Shown piece after piece: positions 1 to 10,500 of a DNA stretch of 22,351 bases. Numbering within the stretch: position 1 is the first letter of the stretch; every line of letters starts with the position of its first letter. A program made the translations under genes and the position numbers. Source of the stretch: Chrysochromulina parva (lineage: Eukaryota; Haptophyta; Prymnesiales; Chrysochromulinaceae); assembly GCA_002887195.1 (NCBI GenBank), contig PJAB01000666.1:1-22351 (forward strand). The letters are read 5' to 3'. The notes below the pieces were generated by a model, which saw only the letters and a program-made list of their open reading frames with translations, was not told the DNA's origin and did not search any database.

Positions 1-470
1 CGCTTCCTGTGCCTGGACGACTGCCGCCTCGAGCTTCGCCACGTCCTGCTCTGCCATCGTCGCCGCCCGCGCCGCCTGCAGCGCCGCTGCCGCCTCCGCG
101 CGCGCTCCCGCCACTGCCTCGAGCCTGGCACGCGCCGTACTGAGCAGCTCCGTCGACAGACCGCCGGCCGTCTGAGCGGCCTCGATCCCGCCCGTCCGCA
201 GCTTGTCCACGTCCAGCTCGGCGGGCTTGGCCACGAGCGCGCCCTCGATGCATGAGCGCGCCGCCTCACGCACCGTCTTGACCGAGTGCAACCACGCTGC
301 CGCCGCAGCGACGATCGCCGTTCCCGGGACGCCTGACGCGAGCTTGTACGCGGGGTGCGCCACGCCCACTTCCTGTGCCTGGACAACTGCCGCCTCGAGC
401 TTCGCCACGTCCTGCTCTGCCATCGTCGCCGCCCGCACCGCCTGCAGCGTCGTCGCCGCCTCCGCACGCG
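1..470 (-). repeat. Near-identical ~100-bp direct repeat inside the coiled-coil gene
   Basis: Positions 3-103 and 369-469 match almost base for base at an offset of 366 bp, which is 122 codons. Both encode LQAxRAATMAEQDVAKLEA. A more diverged third copy lies near 778-885. The in-frame offset and near-identity at third positions indicate a recent internal duplication. Confidence 0.8.
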
Positions 471-1812
471 CCGTCACCACCATCTCAAGCTTAGCACGTG
501 CATTCTCCAACAGGGCGGGGTCGATGCCGCCCACCGCCGCCGCCGCCTCGACGCCGTCAACGCGCAGCACCTCCGTGTCGACCTTGGCGGCGAGTGCGGC
601 GCAGCCCGCGTTCAGGTGCGTCTCGACTGCCGCGCGCACGCTGCGCACCTGGTACATCCACGCGCGCGCGTTGCGCACCAGTTCGGCGCCCGACACTAGA
701 GGCACCGCCTCGCTCGGCATCTCGGCTCCTGCGCTGGGCACGGTGGCGGTGGCATACAATAGGAAGGTCGGGTGCGCGACGCCCATCTCCTCGGCTCGGG
801 CGAGCGCCGCGGCGAGCGCGGCCGCGTCCTGGTCGCGCAGCTCGGGCGCACGCACCGCCTGCAGCTGCTTGGCGGCCGCGCGGCGTAACTCGCCTACCTC
901 CCGCAGCCGAGCCTGCGCCGCTTCGAGCTCTGCCGCGGGCACGCACAGCTCGAGACCCTCTTTGGCAGCCGCGGCGGCTTGCTTATCGGCTCCGTCCACC
1001 TTCTCCTCGAGCTTGCGACGCTGTGCCCCCGCATCCTTGAGCAACTTCTCGAGCTCCGCGAGGTCAAGTGCCGCCAAAGGCTTCTCCACAAGCCGAGCGA
1101 TGCGCGAGCGCTCATTGGTGCCGATGAACTCTTTCCCTTTTTGGACGGCGCTGCTCCACGCGAGCGTCATGCGCGACATCCACGACCCCGATGGCGCCGC
1201 TGGCGCCAACCCCTTGGTCGAGCCCGCCGGTGCCGCCCCCACGCCCGGCGATTTGGAGCCCCCGACGATCTGTGCTGGGCCCTCGTCTGGACCTTCGTCG
1301 CGGCCCGAGCTCAAGTCGATACTCGTGAGCGAGTTTCTCCGGATGCGGTCCACCTCCGCGAGCGCCCTGAGCTTGAGCGAATTGGACTCCTCGTTGGCCG
1401 CCTGCGCGCCCGCGTAGTCCTTGGCTACTGCGAGCGAGCGCTCCCTGACCTCAAGCTCTTCCACTGCAGCTGCGAGGCTGCTGAGAGTCTTGGCCTCGTC
1501 GTTTAACTTCGCTGCGCCCGAGTAGTCTTTGGACGCCGCAAGCTTCTCCTCCTCGCGCGATAATGTAGACAAAGTCTGGCGGATGGAGCGGGTGACGTCT
1601 GGATCGGCCCCAAACACGGAAGTCGTCGCGATGGCTGTGGCAGGGACTGCGTTGGTGACTGTCGCGGCCTCGTAAACGGGCTGAGCCATCGGCAGTGCAC
1701 CCCCTTGGACCGGCTCGCCCATCGGTGGGTTCGGGTTCGGGGACATGACGGGGACATGCGTCGATGGCTGCGCAGCGGAAAGGAAGGCTTCGTTCAGCCG
1801 CAGATCGGCCAT
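1..1812 (-). CDS. Ala/Glu-rich coiled-coil repeat protein, 3' part beyond window
   Basis: The minus-strand frame is open without a stop from 1890 to the left edge, so the C-terminus lies outside the window. I start it at the ATG at 1812 (MADLRLNEAF); an in-frame ATG at 1890 with a stop at 1918-1920 is an alternative that adds 26 residues. Residues 1-70 are Pro/Ala-rich. Two UVR-like repeats follow at about 86-110 and 122-147, each carrying AxxKDYxGA. A Gly/Pro/Ser linker follows, then long Ala/Glu/Lys/Arg helices. The helical part contains three copies of a segment that reads LQAxRA...QDxAxLxxAxxxAxE, followed in two copies by GVAHP. The last two copies are 122 residues apart. The bases show high GC and no introns. 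No enzyme domain is visible. I infer a structural or scaffold coiled-coil protein; the family is not recognised. Confidence 0.8.
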   Translation of the reverse strand, partial: MADLRLNEAFLSAAQPSTHVPVMSPNPNPPMGEPVQGGALPMAQPVYEAATVTNAVPATAIATTSVFGADPDVTRSIRQTLSTLSREEEKLAASKDYSGAAKLNDEAKTLSSLAAAVEELEVRERSLAVAKDYAGAQAANEESNSLKLRALAEVDRIRRNSLTSIDLSSGRDEGPDEGPAQIVGGSKSPGVGAAPAGSTKGLAPAAPSGSWMSRMTLAWSSAVQKGKEFIGTNERSRIARLVEKPLAALDLAELEKLLKDAGAQRRKLEEKVDGADKQAAAAAKEGLELCVPAAELEAAQARLREVGELRRAAAKQLQAVRAPELRDQDAAALAAALARAEEMGVAHPTFLLYATATVPSAGAEMPSEAVPLVSGAELVRNARAWMYQVRSVRAAVETHLNAGCAALAAKVDTEVLRVDGVEAAAAVGGIDPALLENARAKLEMVVTARAEAATTLQAVRAATMAEQDVAKLEAAVVQAQEVGVAHPAYKLASGVPGTAIVAAAAAWLHSVKTVREAARSCIEGALVAKPAELDVDKLRTGGIEAAQTAGGLSTELLSTARARLEAVAGARAEAAAALQAARAATMAEQDVAKLEAAVVQAQEA

Positions 1813-2899
1813 CGAACCGGCGCCACCACAAGCAAGCACTCGGACGCGGGCGGAGACGTCGGTGCCCCCGTCGGCTCTGTGAAATCCCATACGCACAATC
1901 AAGACAAACTTGTCAAGTCAAGTCAAGTCAAGGTGATCTCAAGCCGATTTCCTCTTCGGCGTGAGAGTGGCGCTCATCGGCTCGAGATCGGCCCTTTACT
2001 TCTCACCTGCACTCGCTCACTCCGAGGGCACGTAGGATATGACGTGTCACCTCATTCCCGCCCATACTCCCTTCCACCACCCCTTCCACCACTGCTGGCC
2101 TCCGGAGCACATTCATAGGTTTCCGCGACGGTTATGTCAGTTGGTTAAATGTCTGAGTCTGTTGTTTAAGTCTCGTTGACTTGACTTGACTTGACTTCCT
2201 CCACGGGATTGGCTCCCAGAGCACATTTGACACTTCCTGTTGCATGTTCCTTTTATGACACGACAGCACCAAATTTTTGCGTTCACCAGGATTTCCTTTT
2301 TGAGTCGGGTTGGCCCTCTTCGAAACGACCCAAATTAGGACTCCTATTTTTCAGGCAAGTGCCCTCGAATGCCTCGTGCCGTCCCTCAGCACGGTGGGGC
2401 AGCCGATTTCAGATTCATGGCCTATTTGGGTGCCCATCTTTCAGTCGATCGCCTGTCCCGGACGAAGCGTGCTCCCTCTGCCGCAAGACCCCCGGCTGCT
2501 GGACCCGCTCTGGATGCCGCAAAGTTACGATCGGCCCAGGCGGCCTTGGGGCTGAGCTGCACGTGCGGGCCCGCCAAGGGACGCGCGCGGGCAGCTCCGC
2601 GGGCAGCTCCGCACGATAATACCGTCGTCAGTTGGCCGCGTCCCGCTGGCCCAACGGCGCCGCTGCCTCGAGGGCGACGCTTACAGTTGCACCCCGGACG
2701 GAGCCGAGGCTCCATGGCGTTGATCGATGAGAGACCTGCCCATGCCTTTGAGCTCCTTGGTGATATCCGGCGTGATCGATCTTCTCGCATCCTCGCAGGT
2801 GCTTGCAGTTGCCCACCGCTAATTGCCGAGCGCATCCCTCTGGGGTGCGTCACAGACGCTCAGCAGATGACCAATGTGGTGAGCCCCGAGGCATCAATG
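1813..2899. promoter_or_regulatory. Divergent intergenic / bidirectional promoter region
   Basis: This stretch separates the start of the minus-strand coiled-coil gene from the likely start of the giant plus-strand gene. About 2100-2370 is visibly richer in A and T than the surroundings. It contains pyrimidine tracts ending in CAG (CTATTTTTCAG ending at 2353 and CATCTTTCAG ending at 2444), which could be 3' splice sites of a leader intron. The giant frame is open back to an ATG at 2369, but residues encoded by 2369-2899 look like translated GC-rich leader: Arg/Ala/Pro-rich with no domain. I treat it as 5' UTR, with moderate confidence. Confidence 0.5.
1912..2195. repeat. Inverted repeat of a GTCAA pentamer, 20-bp arms
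   Basis: Positions 1912-1931 are four tandem GTCAA units. Positions 2176-2195 are four tandem TTGAC units. The two arms are perfect reverse complements separated by 244 bp. The pair sits in the divergent promoter between two head-to-head genes. The function is unknown; clustered binding sites or a cruciform are possible. Confidence 0.85.
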
Positions 2900-4516
2900 A
2901 TGGGGTCAACAAGCGCACACGATCGACGACGAGCGCGCCCTTCGCAAAGGATCAGCAGCCACCCACGGCTATGGCTCTGTCTTGACTATGGCTCTGTCTT
3001 GGCTATGGCTTGCTTGGTCGCCTCGGCAGCAGGATTCCCCGCGTCTTCAACCGTGGATGCCGCGCAGGCGACCCTCCGGAGGACAGCTGTCCTCGGATTT
3101 GTGGAGACGGATGGGTGCAAGGCGTGGTGCGCGGATCACACTGCATCCTTGCGGGTCAAGTGCACCTATGTCCCGTGCACCACGTGTGAAGAGTGCACTG
3201 GGGTCGACATGAGTGCACCGATCCCGATCGATGAGCGGGACCCGTTGGCTTTGAACACCACAGTGCTCCACGCACCATCCCCAACCGAGGCCATCAAACC
3301 GACCTCAGCCTCGCCGCCAGCCGTGGCGTTCACGTTGCCGGCCATTGAGACGATCGTGCCGACGGTAGGCGGGTGCAAGTCGTGGTGCGCGGCTCACACA
3401 GCAGCATTGGAGGTCAAGTGCACCTATACCACGTGCAGCGCGTGCGCTGAATGCGAGCCGATCAACGGAAAGATGATCAACACTGATGAGCCGACCGTGA
3501 CCGGGCCGACCTCGCCAGCAACGTCAGACTTCGGCTCAACGACGAAGGACGATGCGGCAAGCTCGCCGTGCGTCGACGACGCCTCTTTCCCTTGCGTCGC
3601 GTGGGCCAAGTCGGGCGAGTGCCAGCGCATTCCAGTCTTCATGCACTCCACGTGCGCTTTGTCGTGCGGCTGCAACGGCCAAGCTGCTGCCCCCGGCTCG
3701 ACGTTGCCGAAGCCGACCACGCCGATCACGGCCCGAGCGCCCGCGACCTCGGCCGCCCCAGCTGTGCCGGCGGAGAATGACAATTGCAAGTCGTGGTGCG
3801 GTGAGCACACGGCCTCTTTAGAGGTCAAGTGCACCACCTTTGTCCCGTGCAACGCTTGTGCGGAATGCAAGACGCTCAAGGCACCAGCCACGATTGATGT
3901 GCCGACTGAGTTTACCGCACCGGCCCTGGCCGACGTAACCGAGCCGCAGCACTCACCGGCCCCGACCGCGGTCAGCTCACCGACCACACCGATCGCGGAC
4001 ACTACCAAGGAGGAATCCGACAAGGCAGCGGCTGACAAGGCAGCATCCGACAAGGCCGCGGCCGACAAGGCAGCATCCGACAAGGCGGCGGCCGACAAGG
4101 CGGCGGCCGACAAGGCGGCGGCCGACAAGGCGGCGGCCGACAAGGCAGCCGCCGACAAGGCCGCATCCGACAAGGCGGCGGCCGACAAGGCAGCCGCCGA
4201 CAAGGCCGCGGCTGACAAGGCCGCATCCGACAAGGCGGCGGCCGACAAGGCAGCCGCCGACAAGGCGGCGGCCGACAAGGCAGCCGCCGACAAGGCCGCG
4301 GCTGACAAGGCCGCATCCGACAAGGCGGCGGCCGACAAGGCAGCCGCCGACAAGGCGGCGGCCGACAAGGCCGCGGCCGACGAGGCGGCGGCCGAGCTCA
4401 ATGCCCCGACCCCGGTCAATTTACCGATCTCGACTTTCCCGGCAGTGCCAACCGCGCCGACCGTGTCGACCGCGCCGACAGTCCCAGCGGACTCGCCGCC
4501 AACGCCGCCAACGCTT

Positions 4517-4554
<38 letters not shown>

Positions 4555-7500
4555 TATGCCGCCTCCGCCTCCGTCGCCGCCGCCGCCACCGCCCTCGAAA
4601 TCGCCGCCGCCGCCGTATCATACGCCACCGCCGCCGTATCATACGCCGATCGACTTCAACGCAATCAGGCAACCTTCGTATGACCCAACGGCGAAGAAGG
4701 AGCGCACGGCCGTCGTCATCCTTTCGGATCGTTTCGAAGCGGTCGTTGTCGCCATTGGGTCTCTCTTCAAAAACAGTCCCGACAGCGAGATCGATGTCTG
4801 GCTCATCGGCGATATGCAACGTGAAGCAAGAGGCAACGTGTCCTTGCTCCAACGGCTCAACACAGCGCTCCTGCCCGTGTCGCCCAAGCAGACGATCAAT
4901 GTGATGGGCATCGACGAGGCGACGGCGATGCTCGAGGCTGACGGCATCTCTCCACTTTGGAAGTGGCCTCAGTTTGGCTCGCTGGGCGCTGACCAGGACC
5001 AGGATCATCAGCCACCGACCATGCTCCATCCAGAGCCATGGGACTACGACAACATGCACCACGACCCTTTCAACCTGCTGCGCTTCTACCTGCCGTACCT
5101 CGGCCCGTTCCGTGAGCTGGGTACCCTCTTCTTGTGTGACGACGACATCGTCGTTCAGAAGCCCATCGCCACGCTCGAGTTCCCTATGGGCGACGGGCCC
5201 GTGATCGCCGCAACGTGCAACGGGTGGCTGTGGGCCGACGGATGCATGCGAAACGAGCCGTACTACAACGGCAGGGGCTGGCTGGATTACCCCGTCACGT
5301 ACCTAGGCAAGGACAAGGCACACGCATACAGCGGGTGCACCGAGGAGGCGATGGAGAACGGGAACCGCATCTGCCAGCAGGATGAGTTTGCAAGCACGGT
5401 GATGCGCTGGAGCGAGAGGTTCAACGGCAAGGAGTTGCTCGCCGCCGCCCAACCGCGCTGGAACTTCGGTATGTCGCGCATCAACCTGACCGAGTGGCGG
5501 GCGCAGAAGATGACCGAAGTCTTCGACAGCTACATGCACGCCAACTATGAATCCAGTTTGATCCCTGAGACGTCCCTCGCGTTCGGACTCGGGATCCCGT
5601 ACTTTGCGTTTGCGGACAAGGTGAAGTGCTGGAATGACTTTGTGGGCGACCCGGCTTTCGTGGACGGCCTCGGGTACATCTCGAAGGCCGACTTGAAATT
5701 GAACAAACTGGATCCCGCTGTGGTGCTTGGAGAGGCGACCGTGCTCCACTGGTCCGGGCGCAACAAGCCGTTCGACCCACAGTCCGAGATGGACCCCGAG
5801 ATCTACAAGCCGTTCGATGACGTGCGCGAGTACCTGGAGCACGAGAATGGCCTCGAGCCCTTCATCAGGCAGACGCCCGATACGTCCAAGGAGAGCATCC
5901 GCGCGCTCCTGTATGCCGACCCATTTGCGGGAGCCGAGTGGTTCTACGAGCTGCTCGATGAGACGCCTGATGTCTGTGCGTCGGGCGCGACGGGCAATCC
6001 GACTGTTGCCTTTGCAGGCGAGAGCTTCATCCCGCCCCACTTTGAGGCCGTCCAGGACAGCATCCCAATCTGCGCGCAGAAGCGTGCCTGCCTCTGGAGC
6101 TTCGTCGCGCAGAACGTGCCCCGGTACGTGAAGCAGCGCAACATCTGGTGCACGAGCTCCAAGTACGCTTTCTCCGCCGAAGGCAACGAGGCGGAGGAGA
6201 ATGAAATCCACGACACACACGGCGACACGCTGTGCAAGTGGGCGGATCGACTGGTGACCATGTTCCCCGATCGCACCGACTACACCGACCTGAGCGGCAT
6301 CCAGGCTCTCTGGAACCTGTACGAGAAGAACGTCTTCTCGATGGCATCCGACCTTGTCCCGTGCGCCCAGGCGTGCGGGTTCAAGCCCGTCCGGATGCTC
6401 AAGTTCATGCGCACGTGGGCCCAGCCGATGATGAACGGAAGCGAGCCGGTGTACACGTGGCGCGACAACGTTGACGGCGGGCCCAAGTACTTTGAGGGCT
6501 CCTTCTCGGGCGAGCACTGCGATGGCGCGGCCCTGCCGGCAGGAGGCTGCACCGGCAGCGAGCCCTTTTTGCCGAGGATCAGCTGGGACACGTACAAGAT
6601 CGTCGAGCTGACCCGCTGGAATCTTCTCGATCGTTGCCTCGCAGAGACTTCATTTGCTAAGGGGATCACCGAAGACCCGAATGTTCGCATCGAGCCGGAC
6701 TCGAGCAGCACGGCAGGCAACGTCAACTTGGACGACCTACTGAGCTGCATCAAATACGCCGGTGCGCAGCGTGACGCGGACAGCCTCCGCAGCGACGTCT
6801 TCTCCGGCGAGCGCATCGCTGATTGGATGACTCTCCACTACGAGATCTGTTCCATGCCGAGCCACATCCAGGAGTGCGTCGATGCCGTGGTGGACCACGT
6901 CGTCGATACCGAGTCACCCTTCTTGGGTATCAGCCAGCGTGAGCACGTCGAGTTCAAAAGTGTCGACTCGTCGAATGCCCTGGTGGAGGACTTGAAGCGC
7001 CGCCGCTGGCGACGATCGAAGGGGGCAACTCTGGGGGCGAGTCGCAAGATGCGCCGAAGCCCTTTCTTCAAGTCTCTGGAGATCGAGCACACCGAGGCGA
7101 AGCTCGCCGCGCAGCATTACGTGCAGGCTGCACAAAAAACTTTCAAACCTCCGCCTCCTCCGCCCCCAGACCTGGAGTCTCCACCGCCACCTCCGCGGAC
7201 TTTCCAAGCCAAAGAGAAGCCACCACCGCCACCTCCGAAGGAAAGGCCACCACCGCCACCTCCGAAGGAGAGGCCGCCACCGCCATCTCCGAAGGAAAAG
7301 CCACCACCGCCACCTCCGAAGGATAAGTCACCACCGCCGCCTCCAAAGGAAGCGTCGCCACCACCTCCTGTCAAAGTCAAGATCCTCCCGTTGTGCCAGT
7401 TCCCTGTCTGCAAACAAAGGAAACCGGGCGAGTATGGATACGGCATCGACGGCCTCGATGCGAATTGTCCGCAAGCGAGCTACTGCGGTCTGCCCCCTGG

Positions 7501-10500
7501 ATACGGTATCACCGGCCAGGACCCGGATTGCCCAGAAGCGGAGCACTGCGTTGACAACCCGAAAAACCCTTACTATTCGCCTGCCGACAACGGGCCCACT
7601 TCCTCCATCAACAAGTGCAAACCTCCAGCATGCAGAGTGAGGCTACCGGGTCAACCTGGGTACGGCCTCACCGGGCAGGACGCGAATTGTCCGGCCGCGG
7701 ACTACTGCCAAGACAATCCTAGAAACAAGTGCACACCCCCAGGGTGCAGGCCTAGGACACCAGGCATGCCTGGGTACGGTGTCACCGGCATGGATGCGAA
7801 CTGCCCGATGGAGCTCTACTGCGACGATAACCCGTTCAACTCCAATAGGTGCACACCCCCAGGGTGCAAACCTAGGCAGCCGGGCGAGTCTGGATACGGT
7901 GTCACCGGCGAGGATGCGAACTGCCCGAAGGCGCCCTACTGCGACGATAACCCGTACAAGTGCAAACCTCCAGGATGCAGAGCTAGGGTACCTGGCGAAT
8001 CTGGGTACGGTGTCAGCGGCATGGATCCAAACTGCCCGATGGCGAAATACTGCGATGACTTCGACGCATACAACAAGGATATGAACAACCCCTTCTATGC
8101 CTCGCCCGTAGAAAAGGTTGCCCCGCCCGTCAACGTAGCCACGCCCGTGAACAACAATAACAACAACAACGGGAACAGTGGCAACGACGAAAACGACGGG
8201 AACAACGGGAACAACGGCAACGACGGGAACAACGGCAATAACAACAATAACGACGGGTGCAAATTTCCAGCATGCCAGAAGAGGGCACCAGGTGAACCTG
8301 GGTTCGGGATCACCGGCATGGATTCGAATTGCCCACAGGCGGACTATTGCCAAGACAATCCTAAAAACAGGTGCGTACCTCCGGGGTGCAGACCGAGGCT
8401 ACCAGGCATGCCTGGGTACGGTGTCACCGGCGAGGATCCGAACTGCCCGATGGAGCTCTACTGCGACGATAACCCAGACAACCCGAACAACCCAAAGAAC
8501 AGGTGCAAACCTCCTGGATGCAGACCTAGGTTTCCGGGCGACGCTGGGTACGGGATCACCGGGATGGACTCGAATTGTCCGGAGGCGGACTATTGCCAAG
8601 ACAACCCTAACAACAGGTGCGTGCCTCCAGGCCAAGGAGGTCGGTGCAGACCGAGGCTGCCGGGCGAGTCTGGATACGGTGTCACCGGCGAGGATCCGAA
8701 CTGCCCGATGGAGCTCTACTGCGACGATAACCCAGACAACCTAAATAGTAAGAACAGGTGCAAGCCTCCTGGATGCAGACCTAGGCAGCCGGGCGACCCT
8801 GGCTACGGGATCACCGGGATGGACTCGAATTGTCCGGAGGCGGACTATTGCCAAGACAATCCTAACAACAGGTGCGTGCCTCCAGGCCAAGGAGGTCGGT
8901 GCAGACCGAGGCTGCCGGGCGAGTCTGGATACGGTGTCACCGGCGAGGATCCGAACTGCCCGATGGCGCTCTACTGCGACGATAACCCGTTCAACAGGAA
9001 CAGGTGCAAATTCCCAGCATGCAAACCGAGGCAACCAGGTGATCCTGGGTACGGGATCACCGGCGAGGACGCAAACTGTCCGGACGCGGACTATTGCCAA
9101 GACAATCCTAAAAACAGGTGCACTCCCCCACGGTGCAAACCTAGGCTTTCGGGCGAGTCTGGATACGGTGTCACCGGCGAGGATCCGAACTGCCCGATGG
9201 CGACCTACTGCGACGATAACCCAGATAACCCAAACAACAAGAACAGGTGCAAATTCCCAGCATGCAGTGTTAGGTCACCGGGAGACCCTGGGTACGGGAT
9301 CACCGGGATGGATGCGAACTGTCCGGAGGCGGACTACTGCCAAGATAACCCTCGGAATATTTGCAGACCTCCAGGATGCAGAAATAGGCTATCGGGTCAA
9401 GATGGTTATGGCGTTACTGGCATGGATCCGAACTGCCCGATGATGCTCTACTGCGACGATAACCCGGCCAACAGGAACAAGTGCAAACCTCCTGGATGCA
9501 GACCTCGGCTCCCCGGTGACGATGGGTACGGGATCACCGGCATGGACGCAAACTGTCCGTGGGCGGACTACTGCCAAGACAACCCTAACAACAGGTGCGT
9601 ACCTCCGCCAGGAGGTCGGTGCAGACCGAGGCTACCGGGCGAGTCTGGATACGGTGTCACCGGCGAGGATCCGAACTGCCCGATGGCGCTCTATTGCGAC
9701 GATAACCCAAACAACAAGAAATGCAAACCGCCAGGATGCAGACCGAGGGAACCGGGTGACCCTGGCTACGGGATCACCGGCATGGATGCGAACTGTCCGG
9801 TGGAGCCCTACTGCGACGATAATCCTTTCCAGTGCAAACCTCCAGGATGCAGATCTAGGCAACCGGGCCAGCTTGGGTACGGTGTCACCGGCATGGACGA
9901 GAACTGCCCGATGGCGAGATACTGCGATGACTACGAGATGTTCATGAACGATAGGCGCAGGAGAACCGGCGTTGACGATGACGATGAAAGGGCCTGCTTT
10001 CCCCCGGGATGCAGACCTAGGCAACCGGGTCAGCCTGGGTACGGCATCACCGGCATGGACTCGAATTGCGAATGTGAGGAGTACACGTTCGCAGTTCAAG
10101 TCCGCCAAGTGCGCGCACTCCAACTTGGAGTGTGTGCAGACTACTGCCAAGACAATCCTCTAAACAAGTGCAGAGACAACCATCCTGGAGGATGCAAGAC
10201 TTTGCTCCCGGGTCAAGATGGATACGGTGTCACCGGTAGGGATCCTGCTTGCCCGATGGCGACCTACTGCGACGATAACCCAGACAACCTGCCCCACCAT
10301 CACCCTGCCGGCTATGGTCCCCACGGATACACCCACCGTACCACACGCCTCCGCCGCCGCAGCGTGGTCGAGCTGGCCGTTGCCGATGTTGAGCATAGTC
10401 GCTCCATTCGCGCGGCTCGCTGGAACGGCATTGCCAACGCAGAAGTACTATCTGCGGGGCTCATCCACGCTGGGTTCTCAACCTTCATCCAGCCGATCTA

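Larger units (their letters stand above)
7394..10290 (+). repeat. ~21-copy alternating Cys/Gly/Pro repeat array
   Basis: Each unit of about 38-46 residues reads C-x-PPGC-x-PRxPGxxGYGxTGxDxNCPxxxYCxDNP, usually with five cysteines. From unit 6 on, two types alternate: an A type (GYGITGMD...ADYCQDNP) and a B type (GYGVTGED...CPMxxYCDDNP). The A-B dimer is about 255 bp in the best-preserved part; the stretches from 8618 and 8873 are nearly identical over about 95 bp. Unit 1 is degenerate. Unit 5 carries an Asn-rich insert, unit 19 an acidic/basic insert, and unit 20 a 66-bp insert. The TGxDxNCP and DNPxN stretches, rich in Asp and Asn, suggest calcium binding (inference). I know no named family for this repeat. 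Confidence 0.9.

Noticed and set aside
203..1417. Plus-strand 404-codon frame opposite the coiled-coil gene
   Set aside because: Low-complexity Ala/Ser/Thr translation with no domain; the minus frame has heptad-like helices, in-frame repeats and runs through the edge.
2369..2899. N-terminal extension of the giant protein
   Set aside because: Open frame but Arg/Ala/Pro-rich without domains, and it would bury the signal-anchor about 200 residues inside; kept only as an alternative start.
3424..4419. 331-codon antisense frame rich in ALSAA
   Set aside because: It is the complement of the DKAAA repeat; the sense frame continues through known domains, so this is a shadow.
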